Assembly (NCBI GenBank): GCA_963799425.1
Contig: CAWCXA010000012.1
Coordinates: 482,120 to 546,119 of the forward strand
Source: CAVWSM01 sp963799425
Lineage (GTDB): Bacteria > Actinomycetota > Actinomycetes > Jiangellales > Jiangellaceae
Reading direction: 5' to 3'
Length of the DNA: 64,000 bases
This document shows, one piece after another, positions 19,861-30,372 of the stretch. Positions within the stretch are counted from its first letter, which is position 1, and the number at the start of each line of letters is the position of its first letter. Position numbers and translations under genes: made by a program. A model generated the notes under the pieces. It saw only the letters and a program-made list of their open reading frames with translations. It had not been told where the DNA came from and did not search any database.

Positions 19861-20000
19861 GTGGGACCTCCCGGCTCTCGAGGAAAGCCCGAGGAGACGT
19901 GGCCGGCCCGCACGTGGGGCTCTGCCCCGGGGGCCTGCCGGACCACCGCAGTAGACCGACTCTCGCGCACGCTCACCCGGGCGGGTGCCATACAAAGACG

Positions 20001-20747
20001 TTAGTCGCTGGTGTCTCCTGTCGGTACCGGAAGCCCGGCAGGTGGGACGCTTCTCACGGCGTGTCGCGCGGTCGCCGCGATCGTGGCCGCGCCGAGCACC
20101 GGCCGGCCGGTTACGGACAGTGCCCGAGCGGCCTCGACCAGGGTTGCCCCGGTGGTGACCACGTCGTCCACCACGACCACTGCGAGCCCCGCCAGCAGCG
20201 GGCGCAGGCCCGGCGGCACCCGCAGGGAGCCGGCCAGGTTGGCGCTGCGGGCGGACCGATCAAGGCCCGCCTGGTCGGCGACGCGACGGGCTTGCCGCAG
20301 CACCGGCGCCACGCTCACCGCCAGGCCCTCTCGACGCAGCACCCGACCAGCGACGCGCGCGACGCGCAGCAGCGGATCGTGCCCGCGCCGCCGCGTGACC
20401 GAGCGTCGCGACGGCACTGGCACGATCGCCACGCTCACCTCAGGCCCGGCCCGCGACTCGACCACGGCAGCCCGCACAGCTCCGGCGAGCGCACCTCCCA
20501 GCGGTCGCGCCAGGGCCAGGCGGCCATGCTCCTTGTGCGCCAGGACGGCCGCCTGCGCCACCGCGTCGTAGGTCGACACCGTCCATGTCGGCGGGAACCC
20601 AGCGGGGCACGGCGTCGGGACCGCGGGCCGGGCCGGCTGGCTCAGCTCAGCCAAGCAGTCTGCGCAGAGCATCGTGCCCTGCAGTCCGCAGCCGGCGCAC
20701 CGCGTGCCGGCGAACAGGTCGAGCAGTCCCGAGATCACCGAAGTCAT
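20001..20747 (-). CDS. ComF family phosphoribosyltransferase-like protein
   Basis: A 248-residue ComF/GntX-type protein. The N-terminus has a zinc-finger-like CAGCGLQGTMLCADC, and the C-terminus has the PRPP-binding loop VVVVDDVVTTGATL. Homologues support DNA uptake, but in actinobacteria the role is not settled. The ATG at 20745-20747 (MTSVISGLLDLF) is used. The 123-base gap to lpqB holds the DnaA-box-like sequences TGTGGATCG (20799-20807) and TGTGGACAA (20829-20837). Confidence 0.87.
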   Translation of the reverse strand: MTSVISGLLDLFAGTRCAGCGLQGTMLCADCLAELSQPARPAVPTPCPAGFPPTWTVSTYDAVAQAAVLAHKEHGRLALARPLGGALAGAVRAAVVESRAGPEVSVAIVPVPSRRSVTRRRGHDPLLRVARVAGRVLRREGLAVSVAPVLRQARRVADQAGLDRSARSANLAGSLRVPPGLRPLLAGLAVVVVDDVVTTGATLVEAARALSVTGRPVLGAATIAATARHAVRSVPPAGLPVPTGDTSD

Positions 20748-20870
20748 GCACAGAGCGTGCCGATGACAGCCGCCCGCAGGCAGCGAAGGACAACGATCTG
20801 TGGATCGGGGACGACCTCCGCGGCGGGTTGTGGACAACCTGGGCGAGTCGTCCGCGTCGCTAAGCGTCGG

Positions 20871-22616
20871 TCAGCCCGGGAACGCCGGTGCGAACCCCTC
20901 GCCGACTCCCAACCACCGGCCCCGCGAGTCCTGCTGCTGCAACTGCCCGTCAGCCGTCGACACCACGAGCAGATCCCGCGCCGCGGGGGATGCGGCGAGC
21001 TCGTCGGCACCGGTCACCTCCTGCCGCGCGGTCGGCTGCAGGCCACTGATCGCCACGATGTACGGGGTCCGTACGGACTCTCCGGCAGACCCGGCGAGCA
21101 GCGCAATCTGCGACACATCGACCCAGTCGGCGTCGAGCACTGCGCCTTCCGCGAATGGCACCTCGTGCAGGCCGACGAGGCTCAGCGGCACCTGAGCGTC
21201 CGGCTGCTCTTGGCGCAGCAACCCGACTAGCGCGACGCGGCGCCGGCCCTGCTCTGCCACGAACAGCACTCGCACCCCATCGGCGTTGATGCGGACGGTG
21301 TCGACATGCCATGGCAGCAGTTCCGGCGCATCAACGTGAGTCACAGCATCACCGTCGACCCGTAGGAGCCGTGACCCTTCGGTCGTCCGGTCGACGGTCC
21401 AGACATCGCCTTCCCGACCCCAGGACGGGGCGGAAAAGTCCGTACCGGTGGCCAGTTCCTCCTGCGGCCCGCTGTCGAATCGTGCGCGCAGCAACCTCGT
21501 GCCCGAGGCATCGACAGCAGCCGCCAAGCCGCTGTCGGGCGAGATGCCGACCGACCTGACACCGGCGTCCGCCGCGCCGAACGCGCCACCGACTGGCGCT
21601 GTTTCCTCGCCCTCTGGCAGCACAGTGACGACGCGGCCCTCAAGCACGGCATAGATAGTGTTACCGCGGGACGGCGAGCTCGGGTCAAACGTGCGCACCG
21701 TGCTGGCAGACACCACGCCGTTGTCTGGGCTGGTGCCGGGGACGGACAGAGGTGCCCCCTCGACCGTGATGGCCACCTCGTCGATGCCTGCGAGCTGGCT
21801 GCTCAGCGTGACGAACAGCTGCGCCGCGAGCCGGCTCCGCGCATCCTGCGATGCCGCGCGCACTTCGCCGGTCAGGTTGACCGTGGCCACCCCGTCCTGT
21901 ACCGGCACGCTGTCGGTAACCAGCGCGGTGCCTTCGGGGAACGCAGTCGCCACGGCAGATGCCAGCCATTGCGTCGGACCCCGCAGTAGCGACTGCACCA
22001 GCAGTGTCGACTGGTTGGCACCACCGACGGGCAGCATGACCTGATCGGCGACGAGGACACCCGAGACAGGCTCGGGAAAGTAGACCTCGTACGGGGCGTA
22101 CTCGCGCTCGAACTGGGACTCCGAGAGCACCAGGCCGGGCGGCGGCCCGGCGATCCGCCACTCACCGTCGACCTGGGTCAGCGGGATGGGGATCTCAGCT
22201 GACTCACCCTCCGTGGCGGGGGTGTAGGTGCCGTCGGCACTGACGTGCCCGGCGACCTGCATAGACAGCTGCACCAGGCCGTCGGCTACCTTTCGCGCGG
22301 CCGCCGCCGTGCCCTCGAACACCTGGATCTGCGCGGACGGATCCCAGCTGGTGCTTGCTTCTGGTGTGAGGTACTCAGTGGCGCCCGGGTATCCGGGCAC
22401 ATAGCTACGCATCGACGCCAGGAAACCCTCGACGATGGATACCTCGTCAGCACCGTCCTCGGGCTTGACGGGGAAGTTGCCGACATACGGCGGTTCCGAC
22501 CGGGCGGCGATCGGTACGCCCTCCTCGACCGGCCCCGACGTGGGCAGGCCGCCGCCGCATCCGGCGAGCAGCAGCAGCCCGACAACAATCGCTCCGACGC
22601 GAACATCAGCGCGCAT
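20871..22616 (-). CDS. lpqB: Lipoprotein LpqB, partner of MtrB
   Basis: A 581-residue exported lipoprotein. In mycobacteria it interacts with the sensor MtrB and tunes MtrA phosphorylation, cell division and envelope stress responses. The signal peptide ends in the lipobox LLLLAGC (VGLLLLAGCGGGLPTSGPVE). A GerMN domain lies around residues 200-310 and a beta-propeller-like C-terminal region follows. The ATG at 22614-22616 overlaps the end of mtrB by 11 bases, so translation is coupled. The order mtrA-mtrB-lpqB is conserved across actinobacteria. Confidence 0.92.
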   Translation of the reverse strand: MRADVRVGAIVVGLLLLAGCGGGLPTSGPVEEGVPIAARSEPPYVGNFPVKPEDGADEVSIVEGFLASMRSYVPGYPGATEYLTPEASTSWDPSAQIQVFEGTAAAARKVADGLVQLSMQVAGHVSADGTYTPATEGESAEIPIPLTQVDGEWRIAGPPPGLVLSESQFEREYAPYEVYFPEPVSGVLVADQVMLPVGGANQSTLLVQSLLRGPTQWLASAVATAFPEGTALVTDSVPVQDGVATVNLTGEVRAASQDARSRLAAQLFVTLSSQLAGIDEVAITVEGAPLSVPGTSPDNGVVSASTVRTFDPSSPSRGNTIYAVLEGRVVTVLPEGEETAPVGGAFGAADAGVRSVGISPDSGLAAAVDASGTRLLRARFDSGPQEELATGTDFSAPSWGREGDVWTVDRTTEGSRLLRVDGDAVTHVDAPELLPWHVDTVRINADGVRVLFVAEQGRRRVALVGLLRQEQPDAQVPLSLVGLHEVPFAEGAVLDADWVDVSQIALLAGSAGESVRTPYIVAISGLQPTARQEVTGADELAASPAARDLLVVSTADGQLQQQDSRGRWLGVGEGFAPAFPG

Positions 22617-24235
22617 CGGGCACCACCTCGATGCGCTGGTACGGGCCACCGACGCCGCGCATGGCTGACGCGATCTCGGCGTCCTCGGGTATGAGCGGCA
22701 GCGGCGAGTGCCGCAGCTCGGCGCCCGCCGCACGCGGCAAGGTCAGCCGGAAGTTAGAGCCGTCTCGCGGCTCGCCCCAGGCTTGCAGCCACCCGCCGTG
22801 CAGCCGCGCGTCCTCCAGCGCGATCGACAGGCCGAGGCCCGTGCCGCCGGTCGTACGCGCACGGGCTGGGTCGGCACGCCAGAACCGGTTGAACACGAGC
22901 GACGACTCCCCCGGCTTGAGGCCGACGCCGTGGTCGCGCACGCACACGGCGACCGCGTCGTCGTCGGCGCCGACACGCACGAGGACCGGCTTCCCCTCGC
23001 CGTGCTCGATCGCGTTGTTGACGAGATTGCGCAGGATGCGTTCGATGCGCCGCCGGTCGATATCGGCGAAGCATGGCTGGTCGGGCAACTCGAGCCGCAC
23101 CTCGGTCTTCAGTCGACTGGCCACCGAGGCAGACGCGTCGACGACAAGGCGCACAACGTCGCGTACGTCGACCTGTTCGGTGTCGAGCACGGCCGCTCCG
23201 GCGTCGAACCTGCTGATCTCCAGCAAGTCGGACAGCAGATCCTCGAACCGGTCCAGCTGCGTCTGCAGCAGCTCAGCAGCACGAGCGGTCTCGGGGTCGT
23301 ACGAGGCACGCGCTTCGTGCAGCACATCGGCCGCCATGCGCACGGTTGTGAGCGGCGTGCGCAGCTCGTGGCTCACGTCGGACACGAACTGGCGCTGCAA
23401 CCGGGACAGCTCCTCAAGCTGGCGGATCTGCCGCTGCAGGCTGGCCGCCATCTGGTTGAAGCTCGTGGCCAGCCGGGCGAGGTCGTCGCGACCGCGTACG
23501 GCCATGCGCTCTTGCAGCCGCCCACCCGAGAAGCGCTCGGCCGTGCGGGCTGCCACCCGCACCGGGTCGACGACCTGGCGCACCACCAGCCAGGCGATCG
23601 CGCCGAGCAGTAGGACCAGAAGGAGCGCGGCCGTCGCGAGCCCGTTGCGCAGCAGGTCCACGGTCTCCTGCTGGTCGGTCATCGGGAACAGGAAATAGAG
23701 CCCGAACGGCGACGCCACGGTGGGCACGTCCAGCTGTCCGCCAACTGCCAGTCCCGGCTCGCCGTCAGTGTCTTCGCCTAGGTGCTCGATCGCCGTGTAG
23801 GTCGAGAACACCAGCGGCTCTTCGCCGACCGACTGCTGTAGGGAAGTCGGCACGCTGTCTGGCTGGACGCGGCCCGAGGTCAATGGGGGACGCAACGGCG
23901 CCGGAACGTCGGGCTCGGCTAGCAGTGGCAACGTCGTAGGCGTCGCCGCCACGCGTCGCCAGGTCCTGCACGATGTCGGTGAGCTGGCTGTTCAGTGCGG
24001 CGGGCGTGACGTCAGTGGTCTGCTCGAGCTGAGCCTGCGCATCCGCAAGCCCCGCTGCGAACTCGGACACCGACTGGTCACGGTGGGCGTCCAGGAGACC
24101 ATCCGTGACCTGGCGGACGAGCGTGGCGCCGAGCAGCGTGACGACGGCCAGCGACAGTGCCAGCGTCGAGCTGAGCACGCGGAGTGTCAGCGAGCTCTGC
24201 CAAGCGATGATGAACCTTCGGGTGACCCGGCGCAT
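22606..24235 (-). pseudogene. mtrB: Sensor histidine kinase MtrB, interrupted by a frameshift
   Basis: The N-terminal part (from ATG 24235: MRRVTRRFIIAWQSSLTLRV, first membrane helix, then sensor domain through TRGGDAYDV) and the rest (EPDVPAPLR, second helix, HAMP, kinase) are in different frames. The frame changes near 23920-23950. Downstream, the H-box VSDVSHELRTPL, N-box NLVNNAIEHG and G-boxes DHGVGLKPGESS and GGTGLGLSI are intact. MtrB phosphorylates MtrA and is normally needed for proper division, so a sequencing or assembly error is more likely than true loss. Family-like residues continue upstream of 24235 to a CTG at 24313 that overlaps the mtrA stop (CTGA). That is a possible rare start. 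Confidence 0.85.
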
Positions 24236-24309
24236 CCAGCCGAAGACACCGGAAGCCGTACGCCCGAGCGGTCCGGCCCGGCGCTCTTGCGGCAGGGCGG
24301 GAGTGTCGC

Positions 24310-24987
24310 TCAGGGCGTGCCCGCCTTATAGCCGACACCGCGGACGGTCACCACGAGCTCAGGGCGCTCGGGATCCATCTCGATCTTGGAGCGCAGTCGC
24401 TGGACGTGCACGTTGACTAGCCGGGTGTCGGCGGCATGCCGGTAGCCCCAGACCTTCTCCAGGAGCTCTTCGCGGGTGAACACCTGCCACGGCTTGCGGG
24501 CCAGGCAGGCCAGCAGATCGAACTCCAGCGGCGTGAGCGCGATCGGGGTGCCGTTGCGGCGGACGGAGTGGCCGGCGACGTCGATCTTGAGGTCACCGAT
24601 CTCGAGGCTCTCAGCCTTCGGCTCGTCGGTGCGGCGCAGGCGCGCCCGCACCCGGGCGACGAGCTCCTTGGGCTTGAACGGCTTGACGACATAGTCGTCT
24701 GCGCCGGACTCCAGGCCGACCACGATGTCGACCGTGTCGGTCTTGGCCGTGAGCATCACGATTGGCACGCCCGACTCGGCGCGGATCTCCTTGCAGACGT
24801 CGATGCCGTCCTTGCCGGGCAGCATGAGGTCGAGCAGCACGAGATCGGGCTTGGCCTCGCGGAACAGGCTCATGACCTCATCACCGCGGAAGACCACCAG
24901 CGGCTCGAAACCCTCGCTCCGCAGGACGATCCCGAGCATCTCCGCCAGCGCGACGTCATCGTCAACGATAAGGACACGACCCTTCAT
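24310..24987 (-). CDS. mtrA: DNA-binding response regulator MtrA
   Basis: A 225-residue OmpR/PhoB-type regulator. The receiver domain shows acidic residues in LIVDDDVAL, the phospho-acceptor Asp53 in LVLLDLMLPG, and Lys102 in DYVVKPFKP. The C-terminal winged helix contains LTPLEFDLLACLARKPWQVF and ends RGVGYKAGTP. MtrA controls cell-wall hydrolases, dnaA-linked division genes and, in streptomycetes, development. The ATG at 24985-24987 gives the standard length. It heads the mtrA-mtrB-lpqB operon and is divergent from a membrane protein gene 114 bases away. Confidence 0.96.
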   Translation of the reverse strand: MKGRVLIVDDDVALAEMLGIVLRSEGFEPLVVFRGDEVMSLFREAKPDLVLLDLMLPGKDGIDVCKEIRAESGVPIVMLTAKTDTVDIVVGLESGADDYVVKPFKPKELVARVRARLRRTDEPKAESLEIGDLKIDVAGHSVRRNGTPIALTPLEFDLLACLARKPWQVFTREELLEKVWGYRHAADTRLVNVHVQRLRSKIEMDPERPELVVTVRGVGYKAGTP

Positions 24988-25100
24988 GCACCCATGTTGA
25001 CACCTTGATCCCGCCTGCGCGTAATGCCCGGTCACCGCGGGCGGCCGGGCGTGGCACGATTTGCGCGACGGCGAGCCGCAGCGGCAGGCAACGGAGTGTG

Positions 25101-26291
25101 ATGTCTGATACACCAGGCACCCCAGGGTGGTCGGCTCCGGGCGGTCAGGAGCCGCCCCCGCAGCAGCCGGGCTGGCAGCAACCAGGCTGGCAGCAGCCTG
25201 GGTCGCAGCCGCCGCCCGGCTGGCAACAGCAGCAGCAGCCGCCGGTCTGGGGACAGCCGCCTCCGCCCGGCTGGGGTTGGGGGCAGCCGCGGCCCGACGT
25301 GAAGCCCGGTGTTGTCGCGCTCCGACCGCTCGGTGTTGGCGAGCTGCTAGACGGTGCCGTGGCCAGCCTGCGGGAGAACCCCGCCGCAATGCTCGGCATC
25401 TCGGCGCTCGTCGCGGTCGTCGTCCAGGTTGTCGAGACGTTCGCCCTCTGGCTGTTCGTCGAAGACCTCAACGGCATCGACCCCGACAGCACGGTGACCG
25501 CCGACCAGGCGGAGGCGCTGCTGGGGGCCGGCCTGCTGGCGCTTGGCATCTCCGCGATCGTGGCGTGGCTCGCGTCGATCTTCCTCACCGGGATGCTCAC
25601 GGTGGTGGTGAGCCGAGCGGTTCTGGGCCGCAAGGTCAGCCCGGGTGAGGCATGGCGGGCCGCTCGCGGACGCCTGCCCAAGCTGGTGCTGCTCACGGTG
25701 CTAGTGAGCCTGATCACACTCTCGCCATTCCTGATCACGACCGTGCTGATCGTCGGCCTCGTGCTCGCCGGCGCCGAGGGCGCGGCACTGGCGGTGACTC
25801 TGCTCTTTCTGCTGGCAATCCCACTCGCCGTCTGGATTTACGTACGGCTCGCGCTGTCGACCCCTGCTTTCATGCTCGAGACGACCGGCGGGCGGCCCGC
25901 GACGATCCGCCAAGCGTTGCGCCGGTCCTCCCAACTGGTGCGTGGATCGTGGTGGCGCACGTTCGGCGTCCTGCTGCTTGGACTGATCCTCACCGGGATC
26001 ATCAGCGGCGTAGTCACGACGCCGGTGTCGTTCCTGCTGCCCGAGCTTGCGGGCGATGCGTTCATCAATGCTGACGGCAGCCCCACGCCGCTGTTCCTGA
26101 TCGTGAACGCGCTCACCGCGATCCTGGTCACGACGTTGACCGCTCCGTTCACGGCCGCCCTGACGGTGCTGCTGTACGTGGATCGCCGCATCCGCCGCGA
26201 GGGGCTGGACATCGAGCTCGCCCGGGCTGCCGGCGTCAGCATCCCCGGCCGCACCCCGCCGCCGCCGACACCGGCCGGCCCGCTCCCGTGA
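25101..26291 (+). CDS. Membrane protein with Pro/Gln-rich repeat N-terminus
   Basis: A 396-residue protein. Residues 1-75 are a low-complexity cytoplasmic tail with repeated PGWQQ units. The rest has about six membrane segments, for example LGISALVAVVVQVVETFALW, LLALGISAIVAWLASIFLTG and FGVLLLGLILTGIISGVV. It resembles proteins annotated with a glycerophosphodiester phosphodiesterase membrane domain, but no catalytic domain is present. It overlaps the DUF4129 gene by GTGA and starts the five-gene operon to 30357. Confidence 0.8.
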   Translation: MSDTPGTPGWSAPGGQEPPPQQPGWQQPGWQQPGSQPPPGWQQQQQPPVWGQPPPPGWGWGQPRPDVKPGVVALRPLGVGELLDGAVASLRENPAAMLGISALVAVVVQVVETFALWLFVEDLNGIDPDSTVTADQAEALLGAGLLALGISAIVAWLASIFLTGMLTVVVSRAVLGRKVSPGEAWRAARGRLPKLVLLTVLVSLITLSPFLITTVLIVGLVLAGAEGAALAVTLLFLLAIPLAVWIYVRLALSTPAFMLETTGGRPATIRQALRRSSQLVRGSWWRTFGVLLLGLILTGIISGVVTTPVSFLLPELAGDAFINADGSPTPLFLIVNALTAILVTTLTAPFTAALTVLLYVDRRIRREGLDIELARAAGVSIPGRTPPPPTPAGPLP

Positions 26292-26941
26292 CGGTTCAGA
26301 TCGACCGCGACGAGGCGCGTCGACTGGCCGAGCGCGAACTGGCCGACCCGAAGTACGAGGACGAGCCGTCCCTGCCGGAGCGGATCGTCCAGTGGGTGCT
26401 GGACCGCATCGCCGATCTGCTCGATGGGGCGGCAGGGGCCAGCCCGGGCCAGTGGCTCGCCGGCCTTGTGGCAGTCGCCCTTCTCGTGATCATCGGCCTC
26501 GCGGTACGCCGCCAGATCCGCCTCGGCAACCCGCGGACAACCGCTGGTGAGCTGTTCGGCGAGCGTGTCGTATCGGCGGCTGAGCATCTCGCCGCCGCGG
26601 ACGCGGCCGCCGTGCGGGGCGACTGGCGCACCGCGGTCGTCGAGCGGTTCCGCGGTGTCGTCCGCGGTCTAGAGGAACGCAACGTCATCGAGGCTCGGCC
26701 CGGTCGGACAGCCGACGAAGCGGCCCTCGACGCCGGCGCCGCGCTGCCATCCAGCGCACCCGCGCTGCGCGACGGCGCGCTGGTCTTCGACCGGGTGCGC
26801 TACGGCGACTATGAGGCGACCGACGCCGACGACGCGCGACTACGGGCGCTTGTCGACGCCGCTGTTTCGACGCAACGCCACCCTGCGTCGATAGGTCCGA
26901 CGCGGGGTGGCGTTGCGTCGAAACAGGAGCCGCCACGATGA
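26288..26941 (+). CDS. DUF4129 domain-containing membrane protein
   Basis: A 217-residue protein with one membrane segment (WLAGLVAVALLVIIGLAV, about residues 57-74) and a C-terminal DUF4129 region with RGDWRTAVVERFRGVVRGLE. DUF4129 proteins usually accompany MoxR and DUF58 genes, as here. The last ~22 residues (from about VSTQRHPAS to the end) are encoded by a long palindromic repeat that also occurs at 55305, so the natural C-terminus seems to have been replaced or extended by it. GTGA/ATGA overlaps couple it to both neighbours. Confidence 0.85.
   Translation: MTVQIDRDEARRLAERELADPKYEDEPSLPERIVQWVLDRIADLLDGAAGASPGQWLAGLVAVALLVIIGLAVRRQIRLGNPRTTAGELFGERVVSAAEHLAAADAAAVRGDWRTAVVERFRGVVRGLEERNVIEARPGRTADEAALDAGAALPSSAPALRDGALVFDRVRYGDYEATDADDARLRALVDAAVSTQRHPASIGPTRGGVASKQEPPR
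26862..26926. repeat. Long palindromic repeat inside the DUF4129 gene
   Basis: Arms 26862-26890 and 26898-26926 are complementary over 29 bases with one mismatch; the loop is ATAGGTC. The core TTTCGACGCAA...CACCC.GCGTCG is shared with the element at 55305-55363, showing a repeat family. The right arm runs into the AGGAG ribosome-binding site (26925-26929) of the DUF4350 gene, so folding could affect its translation. Confidence 0.75.
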
Positions 26942-28079
26942 CCGTCGCGGTGACCAGCAGCCCCGCCGGACCCACGATCACCGAGCGAGGTCGCCGGCTG
27001 CGCTGGCCGTTGATCATCGGCGCGGTCATGCTCGTCGCCGCCATCGTGTTGGCTGTTGTCTCGTCGCAGCAGCGGCGCGGCTATCTGGATCCGCAGGGCG
27101 TCGACAGGTTCGGTGCCGGCGCGGTTGTGCAGCTGCTCGAGGACCAAGGCGTCGAGGTGATCGAGGCCCGCACGAGCTCGGCTGCGCTCGCCGCCGCCAC
27201 CGCAGACGGCACCGTGCTGGTCACCGTGCCCGGGCTGCTCAACCTCGACGCGGCTCAACAGCTCGCCGACACCGGCGCCGACCTGGTGCTCGTCGCACCC
27301 GGGGACGATGTGCGGCTGTACCTGCCGGATGCAACCTTCGCGCCCAGCGGCGTCGAGGTGCGTGATCCGGAGTGCGACCTCGAGGCCGCGCAGCGTGCGG
27401 GTCAAGTGCTGATCGGCGGTGGCTACGACGTCGAGGGCTCGACGGACGCCACGCGCTGCTACCCAATGGCCGACGGCGCGAGCTTGCTCGTGGTCGGCAC
27501 CGGCGCGGAGACGATCACCGTGCTCGGCGCCGCCGAGCCCCTCATGAACGAGCACCTCGACGAGGAGGGCAACGCCGCGCTCGCGCTCAACCTGCTCGGG
27601 GTCGACGACACGCTGGTCTGGTACCGCCCGAGCATCGAGGCCACACCCGGGGACGAGAGCTCGTTCACCGCGCTGCTCCCCGACTGGATCGAGCCCGCCG
27701 TATGGCAGCTCGGGATCGCCGCCGCCCTCGCCGCGATCTGGCGTGGCCGTCGCCTCGGCCGCCTGGTCCCCGAGCCGCTGCCGGTCGCCGTACCGGCCTC
27801 TGAGACGGTGTACGGGCGGGCCAGGCTCTACCGCCGGGGCCGCTCGCGCGGCCACGCCGCGGGAGTGCTCCGCGCCGGGAGCCTCGTACGCATCATCGCC
27901 CTCCTCGGACTACCCAAGGACGCGCCGATCGGAGCCGTAGTCGCTGCTGCCGCGGCACGATCGGGCCGCGACCCAGCCGCCACGCACAATCTCCTGGCCG
28001 GCCCGCAACCACCCGACGATGCTGCACTCGTGCAGCTCGCACACGACCTTGACACGCTCGAGCAGGAGGTTCGCCGCCC

Positions 28080-28083
<4 letters not shown>
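26938..28083 (+). CDS. DUF4350 domain-containing membrane protein
   Basis: A 381-residue protein with an N-terminal membrane segment (LIIGAVMLVAAIVLAVVSSQ), a soluble DUF4350 domain of the GATase-like type starting YLDPQGVDRFGAGAVVQLLE, a second segment near VWQLGIAAALAAIW, and a cytoplasmic tail. It occurs with MoxR/DUF58/DUF4129 genes across actinobacteria; the role is unknown but membrane-linked. ATGA overlap with the preceding gene and GTGA overlap with the MoxR gene. Confidence 0.85.
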
Positions 28084-29045
<962 letters not shown>

Positions 29046-29061
29046 CCGGGAGCTGACCGAG

Positions 29062-30357
29062 ATGGCAGTGACCGGCCGGCTCGCCGCCCTGGCGGCGATT
29101 GGGGCGATCGTCGTCGCCACCGTCGCTCCGTCCTGGACGGGGATTGCTGTGGTGGAGGGCGTCCTGCTGCTCGGTGTGCTGCTCGACTTAGCGACTGCGG
29201 GAGCCGTACGACCGCTGCAGCTCGCCCGCTCGGGTGACGAGCGCGTACGGCTTGGCGAGGCCGCGCAGCAACGGCTCACCGTCTCCAACCCGGGGTCGCG
29301 GCCAGTCCGCGGCGTCATCCGCGACGCCTGGCAGCCCTCGGCAGGCGCCGCACCCACGCGGTGGACATTCGATATCGGTCCAGGGGAGGAGAGGACATTT
29401 GCTCTCATCCTCACGCCGACGCGTCGCGGCGACCGGCTCGCCGACCGGGTGACCGTACGGTCGTACGGGCCACTCGGCCTTGCTGCCCGGCAGGTGTCGC
29501 ACGAGGTGCCCGGCCGGATCCGGGCGCTGCCTCCATTCGCGTCACGCCGACACTTGCCGTCGCGGCTGGCTCGGCTGCGTGACCTGGATGGGCGGCAGGC
29601 GTTGCTCGTGCGCGGAGCGGGCACGGAGTTCGACAGTCTGCGCGAGTACGTCGCGGGCGATGACGTGCGCTCCATCGACTGGCGAGCCAGCGCCCGCGCC
29701 GCCGACGTGATGGTGCGCACATGGCGGCCCGAGCGCGACCGGCACATCCTGCTCGTCATCGACACCAGCCGGACGTCCGCTGCGCGCGTGGGCGACGAAC
29801 CGCGGCTCGACGCGATGCTCGATGCCGCCCTGCTGTTGATGGCGCTCGCGAGTCGCGCGGGCGATCGGGTCGACCTGCTGGCGTACGACCGCCGTGTACG
29901 CGCCGACGTGACTCGTGCGTCGGCGACCCGGCTGTTGCCCACCGCCGTCGAGGCGATGGCCACGCTGGAGCCCGCGCTGGTGGAGGCCGACTTTCGCGGG
30001 CTTGCCGCGGAGGCGCTCGATCGGGCCGGGCGGCGCAGCCTCGTCGTCGTGCTCACCGGGCTGGAGACCGCATCGATTGTGGAGGGGTTGCTTCCCGTAC
30101 TAGGTCCACTGACACGGCGGCACACCGTCGTGCTCGCCTCGGTGGCCGACCCAGCTCTGCGCGCGGTGGCGGCCGCCCGCGATGATGCCGACGCGGTCTA
30201 CGGTGCTGCAGCGGCCGAACAGGCTTTGGCCGAGCGGCAACAGGTCATCGCTCTGCTTGCCCAACGCGGTGTCCAGGTGGTCGACGCACCGCCTGCCGAG
30301 TTGGCCCCGGACTTGGCGGACGCCTACCTCGAGCTCAAGGCCGCTGGACGCCTCTGA
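29062..30357 (+). CDS. DUF58 domain-containing protein
   Basis: A 431-residue protein. Two N-terminal hydrophobic segments (about residues 6-50) are followed by a beta domain and the DUF58 core with the signature FDSLREYVAGDDVRSIDWRA, then a vWA-like fold starting HILLVIDTSRTSA. It is the usual partner of MoxR ATPases. ATG at 29062 with GGGAG upstream, 16 bases after the MoxR stop. It is the last gene of the operon begun at 25101. Confidence 0.9.
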   Translation: MAVTGRLAALAAIGAIVVATVAPSWTGIAVVEGVLLLGVLLDLATAGAVRPLQLARSGDERVRLGEAAQQRLTVSNPGSRPVRGVIRDAWQPSAGAAPTRWTFDIGPGEERTFALILTPTRRGDRLADRVTVRSYGPLGLAARQVSHEVPGRIRALPPFASRRHLPSRLARLRDLDGRQALLVRGAGTEFDSLREYVAGDDVRSIDWRASARAADVMVRTWRPERDRHILLVIDTSRTSAARVGDEPRLDAMLDAALLLMALASRAGDRVDLLAYDRRVRADVTRASATRLLPTAVEAMATLEPALVEADFRGLAAEALDRAGRRSLVVVLTGLETASIVEGLLPVLGPLTRRHTVVLASVADPALRAVAAARDDADAVYGAAAAEQALAERQQVIALLAQRGVQVVDAPPAELAPDLADAYLELKAAGRL

Positions 30358-30372
30358 GCGCGACAGTCCCTG

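Noticed and set aside
25101..25330. PGWQQ repeats as a CRISPR-like or tandem DNA repeat
   Set aside because: They are codon-level repeats in the disordered N-terminus of a membrane protein, common in actinobacteria.
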